A stretch of DNA of 64,000 bases from Rosenbergiella collisarenosi (GCF_018494085.1 NZ_JABBFP010000011.1:51169-115168); one strand, 5' to 3'; positions 28,692 to 37,696 are shown, counted from the first letter of the stretch. Numbers and translations: made by a program. The notes: generated by a model from the sequence alone, not told the origin.

Positions 28692-29045
28692 TCATTTTAT
28701 TGGATTGACTATAGTTACTACGCCTCTAATAACACCTCCTACGACTTTTCCAAATACCGTGCTTCCAACAGAGGCACCTATCGAAATAATTGGAGAGACG
28801 GTACTGCCAGCAGTTCCAATGATGGGGGGGAGCACGTCTCTGAAAATATTACTGATAGTTTTTGTAAGATCACCAGCTACACCTAAACCAGCTTCAATAG
28901 CTAATCCGATATCTTTGCCAATTTGTCCGCCAATTGCAGCATAACTATCTGCTTGAGGTGCTCCATCCTGGACCGGTTTAGTGAGACCTGTCACAGAACC
29001 AGCACCTGATACATATTTAACCTCAGTTACTGTCAATACTTTCAT
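28692..29045 (-). CDS. glycine-zipper peptide 3 with class II microcin leader
   Basis: A 117-residue precursor from ATG at 29045. Leader MKVLTVTEVKYVSGA, mature part beginning GSVTGLTKPVQDGAP, cysteine-free and Gly/Val/Ile-rich, ending VVTIVNPIK, so it shares the NPIK end with peptides 1 and 2 but is otherwise diverged. It lies upstream of the lipase in the same direction, though the GA leader requires a C39 exporter, which only the neighbouring locus has. This ties the two secretion loci together. Confidence 0.78.
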   Translation of the reverse strand: MKVLTVTEVKYVSGAGSVTGLTKPVQDGAPQADSYAAIGGQIGKDIGLAIEAGLGVAGDLTKTISNIFRDVLPPIIGTAGSTVSPIISIGASVGSTVFGKVVGGVIRGVVTIVNPIK

Positions 29046-29081
29046 ATTGATTCTCCTAAGTATTACTAACAAAAAAGACCC

Positions 29082-29116
29082 TTCATAATCAACCAATTTA
29101 TAACTCTATATGTCAA
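29082..29116 (-). promoter_or_regulatory. promoter of peptide 3 and the lipase operon
   Basis: Minus strand TTGACA at 29116-29111, then TATAGAGTTATAAATTGG and a TATGAA -10-like element. It matches the promoters of peptides 1 and 2 through the -35 and most of the spacer. Confidence 0.6.
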
Positions 29117-29251
29117 GTACATTATGCACACATTAGATGAACTTTTTGTTACGCAGGTACGTATACTCTCCATATATCATTTCAGTGTATTAAAAATTAG
29201 AGTTGGAGTGAGTTTCCCTACAACATAGCAAACAGCCATGAAACATTCGCC

Positions 29252-29303
29252 CGAGCGGTGTTAATTGTGATTCTGATCTCAGAATTAAAATTAACACCGC
29301 TCG
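29252..29303. repeat. large perfect hairpin with inner hairpin
   Basis: A 15-bp inverted repeat (CGAGCGGTGTTAATT and its complement at 29289-29303) encloses an inner 7-bp one (ATTCTGA TC TCAGAAT). No T-tract follows. The flanking 29117-29784 region otherwise holds no gene I can support. Confidence 0.7.
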
Positions 29304-29833
29304 TGAATAATGCCTTCACGAACTATATCAAGCCAGTATCGTATTAATGTCCAGTTAGAGAACGAAACTCAAAAAGTGAGTATCAGTAATCAGTGCTATG
29401 TGCGCAGAAAGAAACCTGTTTGCCCTGTAATAGGCTTTGTAAAATAAAGCAGATTTAAGGTGAACGTCTCTTTAGATGATCAGATTTTACATAAATACGC
29501 ACGCTCTCTGGAATTCCTGCTTTTGTCATCTTATTCGTCGCACGCACCGCTAGTGAACGAGCTAAAACTATTTATATCCGTGTCCGTTGTTGGGCGATGG
29601 TTGTTCTCTATTGTCCTCTTCTACCAGGCATCACTTCCGTTCAGTTGCTTATCCGCAATAATATCCTTGAGTTCTTTATACTCACCGTGTGAATATGCCA
29701 CTCATTTACGAGAAGAAATAAACGCGTACATAGTCTTTAGTTTTGGTTAATCGTGACACAACCGATTGTGACTAGCGCCATCGATGAACTGCACCCCAAA
29801 AGTTGGACACCCGACTGATTAAGGTGCAGTTCA

Positions 29834-30180
29834 GTGAGCAATCCAAAGTTTTTCCTCGAATTACGGCTCGCCGTTGTTACTCATTATTTGAACACCAGTG
29901 ATGGCTATCGTGAGACTTCCGCCCGTTTTGTCGTAGGTCGCACAGCGGTTCGCCGCTGGATTGCTGCATGGCAGCAGCACGGAATTGACGGACTGACTTA
30001 GAAAACTGCTTACTACATGCCTGAGTTTCGGCTGAAGGTTGTCCGCGCAGTCATCGATGATAAACTTTCGCATCCGTGATGCTACCGCTAAATTTAACCT
30101 TTCCGGTTAGAGCACCGTTTACCAGTTGGTTAAGCGCTTTCAGGCGTCCGGGGCCGGGGCGTTCTTCGTTATTAAAAGCG
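29834..30180 (+). pseudogene. IS3-family orfA, broken
   Basis: From GTG at 29834 the frame reads SNPKFFLELRLAVVTHYLNT, an InsJ-type helix-turn-helix protein, but a TAG interrupts at GLT*KTAYY (TGG expected) and a frameshift follows near SHP*/DATAKFN. Transposition, which needs OrfA and an OrfAB fusion, should be blocked. Confidence 0.8.
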
Positions 30181-31193
30181 GAAGACCGAAAAATCCGGAA
30201 CACATGTATAAGGGCATCAATTCCCCGTCAGCACCACGCGATAATTCTCCTGACGTTCAGGCCATACTGCGCTATCTTCGCGCCGAGATCGCGTGGCTTA
30301 AAAGAGCCGAAGGGCTGGATGGTGGTAAGTTTCAGCGCCGGAAAGCCCTTATCATTCAGGAACTGCGCCGCGAGCACGGCCTGAATGACCTTCTGAGGGC
30401 GGCTGGCATGGCGCGTAGCACGTTCTACCATAACCTCAGCGCCATCAGGAAAGCAGATAAGCACCTGGCGTTGAAAGAACTAATCCTTGATATTTATCAC
30501 CACCATAAGGGGCGGTACGGTTATCGCCGGATAACTCTGGCGCTCCGGCGCAGTAATGTCCCAGTTAATCACAAGACGGTTCAGCGCCTGATGGGCGAGC
30601 TGTCGCTCCGTGCCGTTATACGCGTCAGAAAATACCGCTCATGGAAAGGTCAGGTTGGGAAAATCGCACCTAACCGCCTGCAACGCGACTTCACGGCCAG
30701 CAGTGCCAACGAAAAATGGGTGAGTGACGTGACGGAGTTCGCGGTTAACGGCGAAAAGCTATACCTCTTCCCGGTGATTGACGCCTTCAACGGCGAAGTT
30801 ATCGCGTACAGCCTGTCAGAAAGGCCCGTGATGGCGCTGGTTGATACGATGCTGGACAAAGCATTTACGCGGCTGACGCCGGGGGATGCACCCGTGCTGC
30901 ACACTGACCAGGGCTGGCAGTACCAGATGACGGCTTATCAGGACAGGCTCCGGGCAGCAGGCGTAGTGCAGAGCATGTCGAGAAAGGGCAACTGCCTTGA
31001 TAACGCAATGGCTGAAAGTTTTTTCAGTACGCTCAAATCTGAATGCTTCCATCTGGAGGAATTTAACAGCATTCCTACGCTGAGAGAGGCCATTAACGCC
31101 TATATTCACTACTACAATCATGAGCGAATCAGCCTGCGGCTGAACGGCCTCAGCCCTGTTGAGTTCAGGCTACTGCACCTGAAAGCAGCATGA
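30126..31193 (+). CDS. IS3-family transposase OrfB
   Basis: An integrase-core transposase of the IS150 group. The first 40 residues belong to the end of orfA; the orfB part has the leader GRYGYRRITLALRR and the DDE triad in WVSDVTEF, LHTDQGWQYQ and DNAMAESFFSTLKSE, all intact. It ends SPVEFRLLHLKAA. Without functional orfA and a right terminal repeat it is likely a relic. Confidence 0.85.
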   Translation: MVKRFQASGAGAFFVIKSGRPKNPEHMYKGINSPSAPRDNSPDVQAILRYLRAEIAWLKRAEGLDGGKFQRRKALIIQELRREHGLNDLLRAAGMARSTFYHNLSAIRKADKHLALKELILDIYHHHKGRYGYRRITLALRRSNVPVNHKTVQRLMGELSLRAVIRVRKYRSWKGQVGKIAPNRLQRDFTASSANEKWVSDVTEFAVNGEKLYLFPVIDAFNGEVIAYSLSERPVMALVDTMLDKAFTRLTPGDAPVLHTDQGWQYQMTAYQDRLRAAGVVQSMSRKGNCLDNAMAESFFSTLKSECFHLEEFNSIPTLREAINAYIHYYNHERISLRLNGLSPVEFRLLHLKAA

Positions 31194-31365
31194 CAAAGGA
31201 GCGCGATATCCCCCATAAAAGCTTGTCGAATGTTTCAAACCGTGAAGCGGACATAGGATCACCAGAATAGTTTGGTAACAGTGCTGTCAATTTACCCGTT
31301 CTGTGCTGATGCTTTCCTTGGCAGCATACTTTATGCTGGTCACACTCATTTTGCAGGATATAACC

Positions 31366-31824
31366 ATGATAACCGTAGAGAAGTCAGATCCATTTTCTTC
31401 AGAATCCTATCGCTTAATCGAAATGCTGTCAGAAGAACTTGCCGCTATTACGGGTGATAACGGAAAAAGCAATTTCACCATTGAAGGAATGTATGATGAT
31501 AAAGCCTTATGGGTATTGGCAAAGAATATTCATGGCAAAGCAATAGGATGCGGAGCTATTAGACCGTCAACGCAAAATACAGCAGAGCTTAAGAGAATGT
31601 TCTCAGACCGAAGTGTGCCAGGGATTGGGAGAGCGTTACTCTCTTTTCTCGAAAGATCCGCAAAAGATATGGGATATAGCGAACTCAGACTGGAAACCCG
31701 GCACATCAACCATCGGGCAGTAAATTTCTACGAGAAAAACGGATATATCCGCATTGAAAATTACGGCCCCTACATAGGTAGAACAGAAGCCGTCTGTTTC
31801 TCAAAAGCATTGCACTTGTATTAA
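31366..31824 (+). CDS. GNAT acetyltransferase
   Basis: A 152-residue GNAT protein from ATG at 31366, with GCAGGAT upstream. Motif A is PGIGRALLSFLERSAKDMGY, slightly unusual in lacking the R-x-x-G before GIG, then LRLETRHINHRAVNFYEKNGY, the acetyl-CoA-binding motif B region. Substrate unknown. Confidence 0.8.
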   Translation: MITVEKSDPFSSESYRLIEMLSEELAAITGDNGKSNFTIEGMYDDKALWVLAKNIHGKAIGCGAIRPSTQNTAELKRMFSDRSVPGIGRALLSFLERSAKDMGYSELRLETRHINHRAVNFYEKNGYIRIENYGPYIGRTEAVCFSKALHLY

Positions 31825-32048
31825 TCGGGCATGCCGATTTCTGGAACTGAGCTGCCTGTCAGATTAGGTATAGCTCTAAGCAGTAGGTGTGTTAGTTCAA
31901 CTTGCGACTAATACATGCTAGAACAACAGCCAATAAGGTCCTGTTGAAGCCCTCCGACCAATCTATGCCAAGTTGGCCAGAGGGCACAACATCTCCGATG
32001 ATCCAGTGTCAAACATTACGGGGTCAGTTCAAGTCAGGGCTTAATTTT

Positions 32049-32815
32049 TCAAAAAAGTATGAGGCTTTTCTTCACGGCGATAATGTCTCTCGCCTTGGGT
32101 ATCTTTCCAGTTTTGCTAGACATGCTACGTTTTACTGATACGTCGCGAACGTCAAAGCCATTGGCACGGTATAGCTCTTTAATCGACTCAGCGCCGCTAT
32201 TAGTTATAATTATTGTTGCGCCACGCTGGTGGGCTTCTAGTGCGTATTTAACGAGCCTTGCTTGGTCTGCCATTTTGAATGTTGTACCGTTGCTGTACTG
32301 CGTGAATCCTTCTTTGTCCGGTAGAGGCTCATAAGGTGGACCGCAAAACACAACGTCCCCGGCACCGACTTGCTCGATAATCTTTGAGTAATCCTCACAA
32401 CTAAAGGTCAGGTCTTCACTGCAGCAAATAAAGTTTTCCATTTCTTCTAAGGGGAAATAAGGATTATCGTAATCGCCAAAACCGACGTTAAACTCTCCTT
32501 TTAGGTTGTAGCGCATGAGTCCTTTAAAGCAATGACAGTTGAGGTAGATAAATACAGCCGCGCGTTCTGCCGGCGTGTATCTCCCCTCATTAAATTTTTG
32601 GCGTATACGTAGAAATATTTTACGTTGGTTATAGTCTTGGAATAATCGAAACGCCCTCGCAATAATGTCGTGGGCATTCTCCTGGAGCTGCTGATAGGTA
32701 TTTAATCAGGTCTGAGCAATTATCGTTAATGAGAGCCGTTTTAAGGCCAGCATTAAGGAATATTGAACCTCCACCAGCAAAAGGCTCGATAAGCCGCTGG
32801 TGGCCTCCAATAGCG
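32049..32815 (-). pseudogene. dam: DNA adenine methylase (Dam-like), inactivated
   Basis: The minus strand reads IGGHQRLIEPFAGGGSIFLN, the AdoMet-binding FxGxG motif of D12-class adenine methylases, near 32760-32810. After DLIK a frameshift occurs (about 32697-32702). The next frame continues YQQLQENAHDIIARAF to VFCGPPYEPL and a normal C-terminus (ESIKELYRANGFDV). The catalytic DPPY is GPPY here, so even a repaired gene would be dead. The first 10-15 residues are missing at the 32815 junction. Confidence 0.85.
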
Positions 32816-32968
32816 ACAGAATATCCGGTAACTGAAGGAACTTACCGCCCCCCACTTGAGGAATGGCTTATTAAAGCTAGGCCTAGTTATAAGCCCCTTA
32901 AGCTGTATCTTTTGAGTCTTGGTCCTCACGAGGATTTCTATACTGACCAGAAAAAACATAGAAAGTAG
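32816..32968 (+). pseudogene. 3' end of an unidentified gene
   Basis: An open frame reading EYPVTEGTYRPPLEEWLIKA and ending FYTDQKKHRK stops 24 bp before a good terminator, which supports it being the true end of a lost plus-strand gene. Its 5' part is replaced by the dam remnant. Family not recognised. Confidence 0.45.
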
Positions 32969-32991
32969 GATCCAAAATTAGTTGAGTAGTG

Positions 32992-33016
32992 AAAGGGCGC
33001 ACATAGCGCCCTTTTT
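32992..33016 (+). terminator. rho-independent terminator
   Basis: AAAGGGCGC - 5 bp - GCGCCCTTT followed by TT. It ends the truncated plus-strand frame at 32968. The next 400 bp to 33430 hold only a short minus-strand frame (MKRTGLTEDELAQISH) that may be a gene tail. Confidence 0.85.
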
Positions 33017-33429
33017 ACTTGATGGTTATTCGATAGCTTTCCTACATATCAATGTCGCAGTATGTTTTAACCGAGCAAACGTCCTTCCCAACATGAGGGA
33101 TAACCGGGCGAATAGAGTTAGCTTGGAGTGATTTTTCTGTACAGGCAATCGTCGCCGACAGCGCGTCTGACAGGAAACGTAGTGGGGGTGATGAAGCTGT
33201 TTCATCACTGTGGCTGGCAGGCAAAGCATGAGTCTGGTTCCTCCCTGCCCCAACAGTATACGATTATGGCCGGATAGGGAGTGCCAGAAAAAGGTGATTA
33301 GTGGCTGATCTGTGCCAGTTCGTCTTCAGTCAGACCGGTCCTTTTCATGACATTACTGAGGTATTAAAGCTTCATTATATTCTTTGCATTAGGATATTTT
33401 GCGGAGCTTGCTTCTGGCGTGAATCGAAC

Positions 33430-34413
33430 CTAATCATTAAGGGAAAATGTATTGATTCCGCCCTGCATAGCTCTATCCGCTCCATAAAAAATGGCCTGGT
33501 TTTTGTCACTTTTGATCAACACATTCGCTGCAGTAATGTTTATTATTTCGCCCGTATGTTCAGGATTGATTTTAACTCCTTTTGACCAGTCTTTTCTCAC
33601 TTGCAAAGTGGGAATTCCTGTAGGGAGTTGTTTATTCTTCCAGAGAGCATGTAATGAACAAAGTTCAGACATTCTTGTATTACTCTCAATTATGTCAAGT
33701 AATTTGAGATTAGAAGGATTTATCCAATATATTACTTTCAAACATCTTTCATAATGTTCAATTACTTTGTTTATTATATCCTCAACCTGATATGCTTTCT
33801 TATTGCGCCATAAAGGCTCGTGATGAGAGAGCCGGTTTCTTATCTTACTGATATCTTTGAGTTCATTACCTACGCTGTTTATTGACAATGGAGAGCCGGA
33901 GGTTGAATCGACAGCGTTCGGGAATACACGATGCCTTAAATGTGGCCATAATGTGAGATAGGCGTTTTTTTGTACGTCGAAATCTTTTTGTACCAGAGAT
34001 ACCCAAAAGCCCAGAGTTAACTTTGAAATGAAGTTTTCTGCGGTTAAAGGTTTATTTTCATAATTAAGCTGTTTTACCGCTGTTTGGATATTACTCCATG
34101 CGATAAAGTTATTCTTTTTTGTAAATGTATTAACAAACCAAAGCTTGTCAATTTTAGCTTTTTCTGTCACCCAATTATGCGGCTGGAAATGCAGCTCAAC
34201 CTGCTCTTCTTCGTGTACTATCCAGGACTGATAGATAGCGTTACGAAGTGAAATTTCAATGATTTGAAGCGCTGGTAGAAATGCACTGGCAAGTTGCTTA
34301 TTCCAAAGATAGATACCAAGGCATAGTTCTGGCGAGGCCCCGCCCAAGATAGGTAGTTGGTATGTTGAGAACCTAGCTGTAGAAAGGGACTCTGTAATCG
34401 CTTGAATTGTCAT
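33430..34413 (-). CDS. Abi-family (Abi_2/AbiD-like) abortive infection protein
   Basis: A 327-residue protein of the Abi_2 (AbiD/F) family. It has the early signature LCLGIYLWNKQLASAFLPAL and LRNAIYQSW, then the family hallmark ISKIRNRLSHHEPLW near residue 215, an Rx4-6H HEPN-type RNase motif. Such proteins abort phage infection, probably by RNA cleavage. Complete, alone on its strand; the only apparently intact defence gene in this decayed island. Confidence 0.8.
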   Translation of the reverse strand: MTIQAITESLSTARFSTYQLPILGGASPELCLGIYLWNKQLASAFLPALQIIEISLRNAIYQSWIVHEEEQVELHFQPHNWVTEKAKIDKLWFVNTFTKKNNFIAWSNIQTAVKQLNYENKPLTAENFISKLTLGFWVSLVQKDFDVQKNAYLTLWPHLRHRVFPNAVDSTSGSPLSINSVGNELKDISKIRNRLSHHEPLWRNKKAYQVEDIINKVIEHYERCLKVIYWINPSNLKLLDIIESNTRMSELCSLHALWKNKQLPTGIPTLQVRKDWSKGVKINPEHTGEIINITAANVLIKSDKNQAIFYGADRAMQGGINTFSLND

Positions 34414-34623
34414 TGTTCCGATCCATAAGGTTTCATAGATTCAGTATACCTTCCATGAGCTTAGACAAAAATGCCAAATTTGTGGTTAGCGCGTGTCTAT
34501 GTTTGTGACAGATTGAGGTTGACATGCGGCACCTAGACAATCATAACCCTACCCCAGAGGTAACTCTATATATGTAAGCGCCCGCCCCTACTCAACGATG
34601 GTCGGAACGCAAATAAATTTTTC

Positions 34624-34653
34624 AAAAAAGGCTTCCTGATGGAGGCCTTTTTT
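34624..34653. terminator. bidirectional terminator
   Basis: AAAAAAGGCTTCC - TGAT - GGAGGCCTTTTTT, a 13-bp stem with one G-T pair and A/T runs on both sides. On the minus strand it ends the Mrr-like fragment 26 bp after its stop. Confidence 0.85.
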
Positions 34654-34678
34654 GATCTTGTGACATAAAAGCGCATGT

Positions 34679-35090
34679 TTATTTAACAATATCAGGATAA
34701 ATTTCGTCAATCTTAATATATAAGTTGCCCATTTCGGCTGCTCGTCTGATTTTTTCTTCCATCAATATTCTGAAACTGATATTATTTTTTAACATGAGAA
34801 CAAGATCATAACCGCTGACACAGATGACCTTCTCTTCCCTCCCCCATGCATTTAGACCACTTTTTGTAAATCCAGCCCAACTGATAAATACGCCGCGAGC
34901 CCATGAAATTTTCTGATCCAGCTTGCCATGAAATGCATGGAGATCAGCGTTTCCTGTTTTAGTACTATGCCACTTTCGTTCCACAAGATAGGTTTCATTA
35001 TTTAACAGAAAACTGCCGTCAATCTGTTCGCCCTCCAACCTGAATGCGCCTTTAGGGGATAGATAGAAGGCGGCAAATAGTTCATTAAGC
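34679..35090 (-). pseudogene. Mrr-like restriction endonuclease domain, N-terminus lost
   Basis: The minus-strand frame reads NIRVWLNELFAAFYLSPKGA, then EQIDGSFLLNNETYLVERKW, the D-(x)n-E-x-K core of Mrr-type type IV restriction nucleases, and GVFISWAGFTKSGLNAW, typical of the same fold. No start codon precedes the open frame except a TTG at 35038 inside the domain; an in-frame stop lies near 35125. The N-terminal DNA-recognition part is missing, so this is probably a remnant. Confidence 0.6.
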
Positions 35091-35343
35091 CATACCCTAA
35101 TGTTTCCATCACAAACTACACTACGTTAGAAAAATCGTCCAAAAAAATCACCTTCATCTATATGATGCAGTCAGTTCCAATGATTCAAAAATAAGCCACC
35201 GACACTAAAAGCCACTTAACATAACAAAAATCAAGATTACAACCAAAAATAACTTAACTGCATCATTAATTAAATTATGATGGAGTTAACGCCAAAAGAA
35301 ACAATTTATCAAAATTTAATCAATATGTAGTAAATAGGTGTAA

Positions 35344-35925
35344 ATGAATACTCCAGATGAAGCAAACAAAAAAAGCAACACAGCTGTAATTACAGTGAGA
35401 AATGTTCCGCGTGATGTAGATGACATAATCACAACGCAAGCTAATGAGCTCGGAAAATCTAAGAGCGATTTTATCAAAGAGCTCCTTATTCGGGAATTTC
35501 AGGATCTGATTAATAACTATAGCCGCACCAGCTCACTTGTATCTCTGATGGATAAAGAATTAGAAAAGATGTCTGGCGTGAAGGTCGCTGAACATTGGTA
35601 TGAGGACGATATGATTACAGCTACCAATCTAAAATATAGAACCCTTCTGAAACTCGATTCTGTCGATGATTTACAGAAAATCATGATGAAGAATATGCCC
35701 TATCTTCAATTCCGGGCTGGCCAGATATTAAATTCTCAATTTTCCTACATCCCTCGAGGGCTATCTCTGACCTTTTCTCTATTCAATGAGATAGCTAGTC
35801 GCGACTCGAATATTATCAATACAGCATACCGAAAGATATTTTACTGGCGAGACGAAGATATCTTTTACATAAATGTTGATTCTATTCGTGCGGAAATGAA
35901 GCTAGAGCCTACCGATCGGAGCTGA
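35344..35925 (+). CDS. ribbon-helix-helix protein next to the replicon
   Basis: A 193-residue protein. Residues 14-55 form a ribbon-helix-helix domain (AVITVRNVPRDVDDIITTQA, then KSKSDFIKELLIREF). The C-terminal 130 residues are not recognised. It is convergent with repA across an iteron array, so it could regulate copy number or belong to a TA-like system. The 250 bp upstream are AT-rich with nothing clear. Confidence 0.65.
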   Translation: MNTPDEANKKSNTAVITVRNVPRDVDDIITTQANELGKSKSDFIKELLIREFQDLINNYSRTSSLVSLMDKELEKMSGVKVAEHWYEDDMITATNLKYRTLLKLDSVDDLQKIMMKNMPYLQFRAGQILNSQFSYIPRGLSLTFSLFNEIASRDSNIINTAYRKIFYWRDEDIFYINVDSIRAEMKLEPTDRS

Positions 35926-36142
35926 AACGAGACAAGCTACCTGAAGAGCGCCTTTTCTTAAATAACTAGTTCCTAGAGGTCAGACTAGTCGATACCTTAA
36001 AAACCATTTCATCTTTATCCTCGGCATAAATGTCCTCAATAACCTAATAAGTACGGTTCTCGCGGTGAGCGGATCTTAGGGGCCATAGTTTGAATCTTCT
36101 TCTCGATAGGAGTATCACATGCAATACGGCTACCGTTTTCGT

Positions 36143-36311
36143 TACCGCTGCTAGGCTATCTTGGCCGCTGATAGCATATAATAGAGTTAAATTTACCGCT
36201 AATAGCATACCTTTAAACTCAATGTAGAATACACTTACCTACAGACTATATAATACTAGCCTAGTTTTACCGCTGGTAGCATACTAATACTTACTTACCG
36301 CTCACAGCATA
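36143..36311. repeat. RepFIB-type iterons, repA-distal set
   Basis: Five copies of a 16-bp iteron, consensus TACCGCTnnTAGCATA, at 36143, 36163, 36194, 36268 and 36296 (one is GGCCGCTGATAGCATA, one is diverged as TACCGCTGCTAGGCTA). They lie just beyond the repA stop. RepFIB replicons have iterons on both sides of repA, and this set is the likely copy-control array. Confidence 0.8.
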
Positions 36312-36332
36312 CTAAATGCTATGGCTCATTCT

Positions 36333-37418
36333 TTAGAAGGCCTTCAAGCTATTGGTAAGAATTTCAATAAATCTGATATTTTCAGGCGTTAGGTTTTCGG
36401 ATAATATGGCTATCTTGTTGATTATATTTTGTTTTGCATCTAACGATATGGATTCAGTAGGACTTACTACCAGTGTGTCTTCCGAATCATTCTTGGCTTT
36501 GACAGTGAGTTTCGGGTTTCTATGATGTATTTGTATGTAGACTGATCTACCACGTTTGATTTCACTGTAATCCAAGTATCCTAATTCTTTAAGAGACTTC
36601 AAACCGTTTCGTATCGTTTGATTCTGAGAACTAATACTTGCGCTATTAAGATTAAGCCTTGTCCTCAATCGAGCTAACGAGATCGGGGCGGGTCGAGTGG
36701 GCAAGCTTTCTATAAAAGTATACAGTGCCTGAGCGGTCTCTTTACGTGGTAGTTTATTTATTACCTTTAATTGCAATAGTACTTTGTGATCGAACTGGTA
36801 AAGTTCTTTCAATTTCGGTTCTGCATAAAAAGTGATGTTGTCGTTCTTTTCGTTATAATCCACGCTGTTAATCAAGTGCACCATTAACAAGTGAATTTTG
36901 TTTGATCCATCTACATTTTTTTCATCATGGGTACGTTGGAATGACAACGTAGTAGACATAATTTTACGCAAGCTAGTGAGGATCCTGTCCCTTAAAGTCT
37001 TACGAATCTGAGAAGATGGATAACCACAGTATTTGGCAAACTTTATGATACTAATATCCACCCTACCTGCTGCGTCACCGAATTCTGTTAGTGAACGAAC
37101 TATACCGACCCATGTTTTAAAATCATGGTCCATGTCAAGTCGTTGACCAGTTATTTTTATATCAGTGTAGCCTTCGGACTTAGCGACATCAAGTTGTACA
37201 AGTTCAGTAGAAGCATCGATTTGATTCCTATTCCCACGCTTGCTGTTTTTTGTTCCTTTGAGCGTGGGTACAAATAAACCGAGTCTCATGAGAGCAATTG
37301 GCTGGACGGTATTATTACTATTAGGATTTAGTTGGCCAGTGTATACATTATTAGTAGTATTTGTAGACTTCGGCTTTTCTATATCTATATCTATGTTTTT
37401 TATGATTTTTTTATTCAT
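36333..37418 (-). CDS. repA: RepFIB-type replication initiator
   Basis: A 361-residue Rep_3/RepFIB initiator from ATG at 37418. Recognisable blocks are NNTVQPIALMRLGLFVPTLK, DMDHDFKTWVGI, LKELYQFDHKVLLQLKVI and LNSASISSQNQTIRNGLKSL, matching IncFIB RepA in order. Two winged-helix domains bind iterons. An upstream in-frame Met at 37547 would place coding sequence over the iterons and is unlikely. No good Shine-Dalgarno is seen, and a DnaA-box-like TTGTCCACA touches the start codon. Confidence 0.88.
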   Translation of the reverse strand: MNKKIIKNIDIDIEKPKSTNTTNNVYTGQLNPNSNNTVQPIALMRLGLFVPTLKGTKNSKRGNRNQIDASTELVQLDVAKSEGYTDIKITGQRLDMDHDFKTWVGIVRSLTEFGDAAGRVDISIIKFAKYCGYPSSQIRKTLRDRILTSLRKIMSTTLSFQRTHDEKNVDGSNKIHLLMVHLINSVDYNEKNDNITFYAEPKLKELYQFDHKVLLQLKVINKLPRKETAQALYTFIESLPTRPAPISLARLRTRLNLNSASISSQNQTIRNGLKSLKELGYLDYSEIKRGRSVYIQIHHRNPKLTVKAKNDSEDTLVVSPTESISLDAKQNIINKIAILSENLTPENIRFIEILTNSLKAF

Positions 37419-37446
37419 TGTGGACAAGTGAATACCTTTTACATCA

Positions 37447-37548
37447 AACCGCTGACAGAATACCTTAAAAACCGCTGACAGAATACAATGTACTGCTCTT
37501 AGCATATTAAAAACCGTTGGTATAATACCAAATACCGTTGATAGCATA
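37447..37548. repeat. iterons upstream of repA
   Basis: Four iteron copies (37447, 37470, 37512, 37533) of the type AACCGCTGACAGAATA or TACCGTTGATAGCATA lie within 130 bp upstream of the repA start, probably overlapping its promoter, giving autorepression. Confidence 0.8.
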
Positions 37549-37589
37549 CGAGATACCCTTACAAAGCCAGTAATAGCGTGTCTCTTAGC

Positions 37590-37670
37590 GATCAGGGATC
37601 TCTTTAGGATCTTGATTTGATCTCATAGGGATCTTAATTATTGGATCTATCGTGTGGATATTGTGGATAA
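37590..37670. other. replication origin core: GATC cluster and DnaA boxes
   Basis: Six GATC sites lie within 58 bp (37590-37647), mostly as GGGATCT or AGGATCT heptamers, followed by two adjacent DnaA boxes: TGTGGATAT (37653-37661) and a perfect TGTGGATAA (37662-37670). An AT-rich stretch follows to 37735. The arrangement is that of P1 oriR, where Dam-methylated heptamers and DnaA boxes adjoin iterons. Confidence 0.75.
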
Positions 37671-37696
37671 AAAGTAATTTTCTTTAATCTAATAAC

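Larger units (their letters stand above)
29785..31195 (+). mobile_element. IS3-family (IS150-group) element, right end missing
   Basis: The left terminal repeat TGAACTGCACCCCAAAAG is at 29785, with part of it repeated at 29823. orfA and orfB follow. After the orfB stop the expected inverted terminal copy (ending in TGCAGTTCA) is absent, so the right end has been lost by deletion or recombination. The element is probably immobile. Confidence 0.85.

Noticed and set aside
29460..29750. Plus-strand 96-codon frame as a gene
   Set aside because: No ribosome binding site and a composition rich in Ser/Leu without domain features; it reads like chance coding in non-coding DNA.
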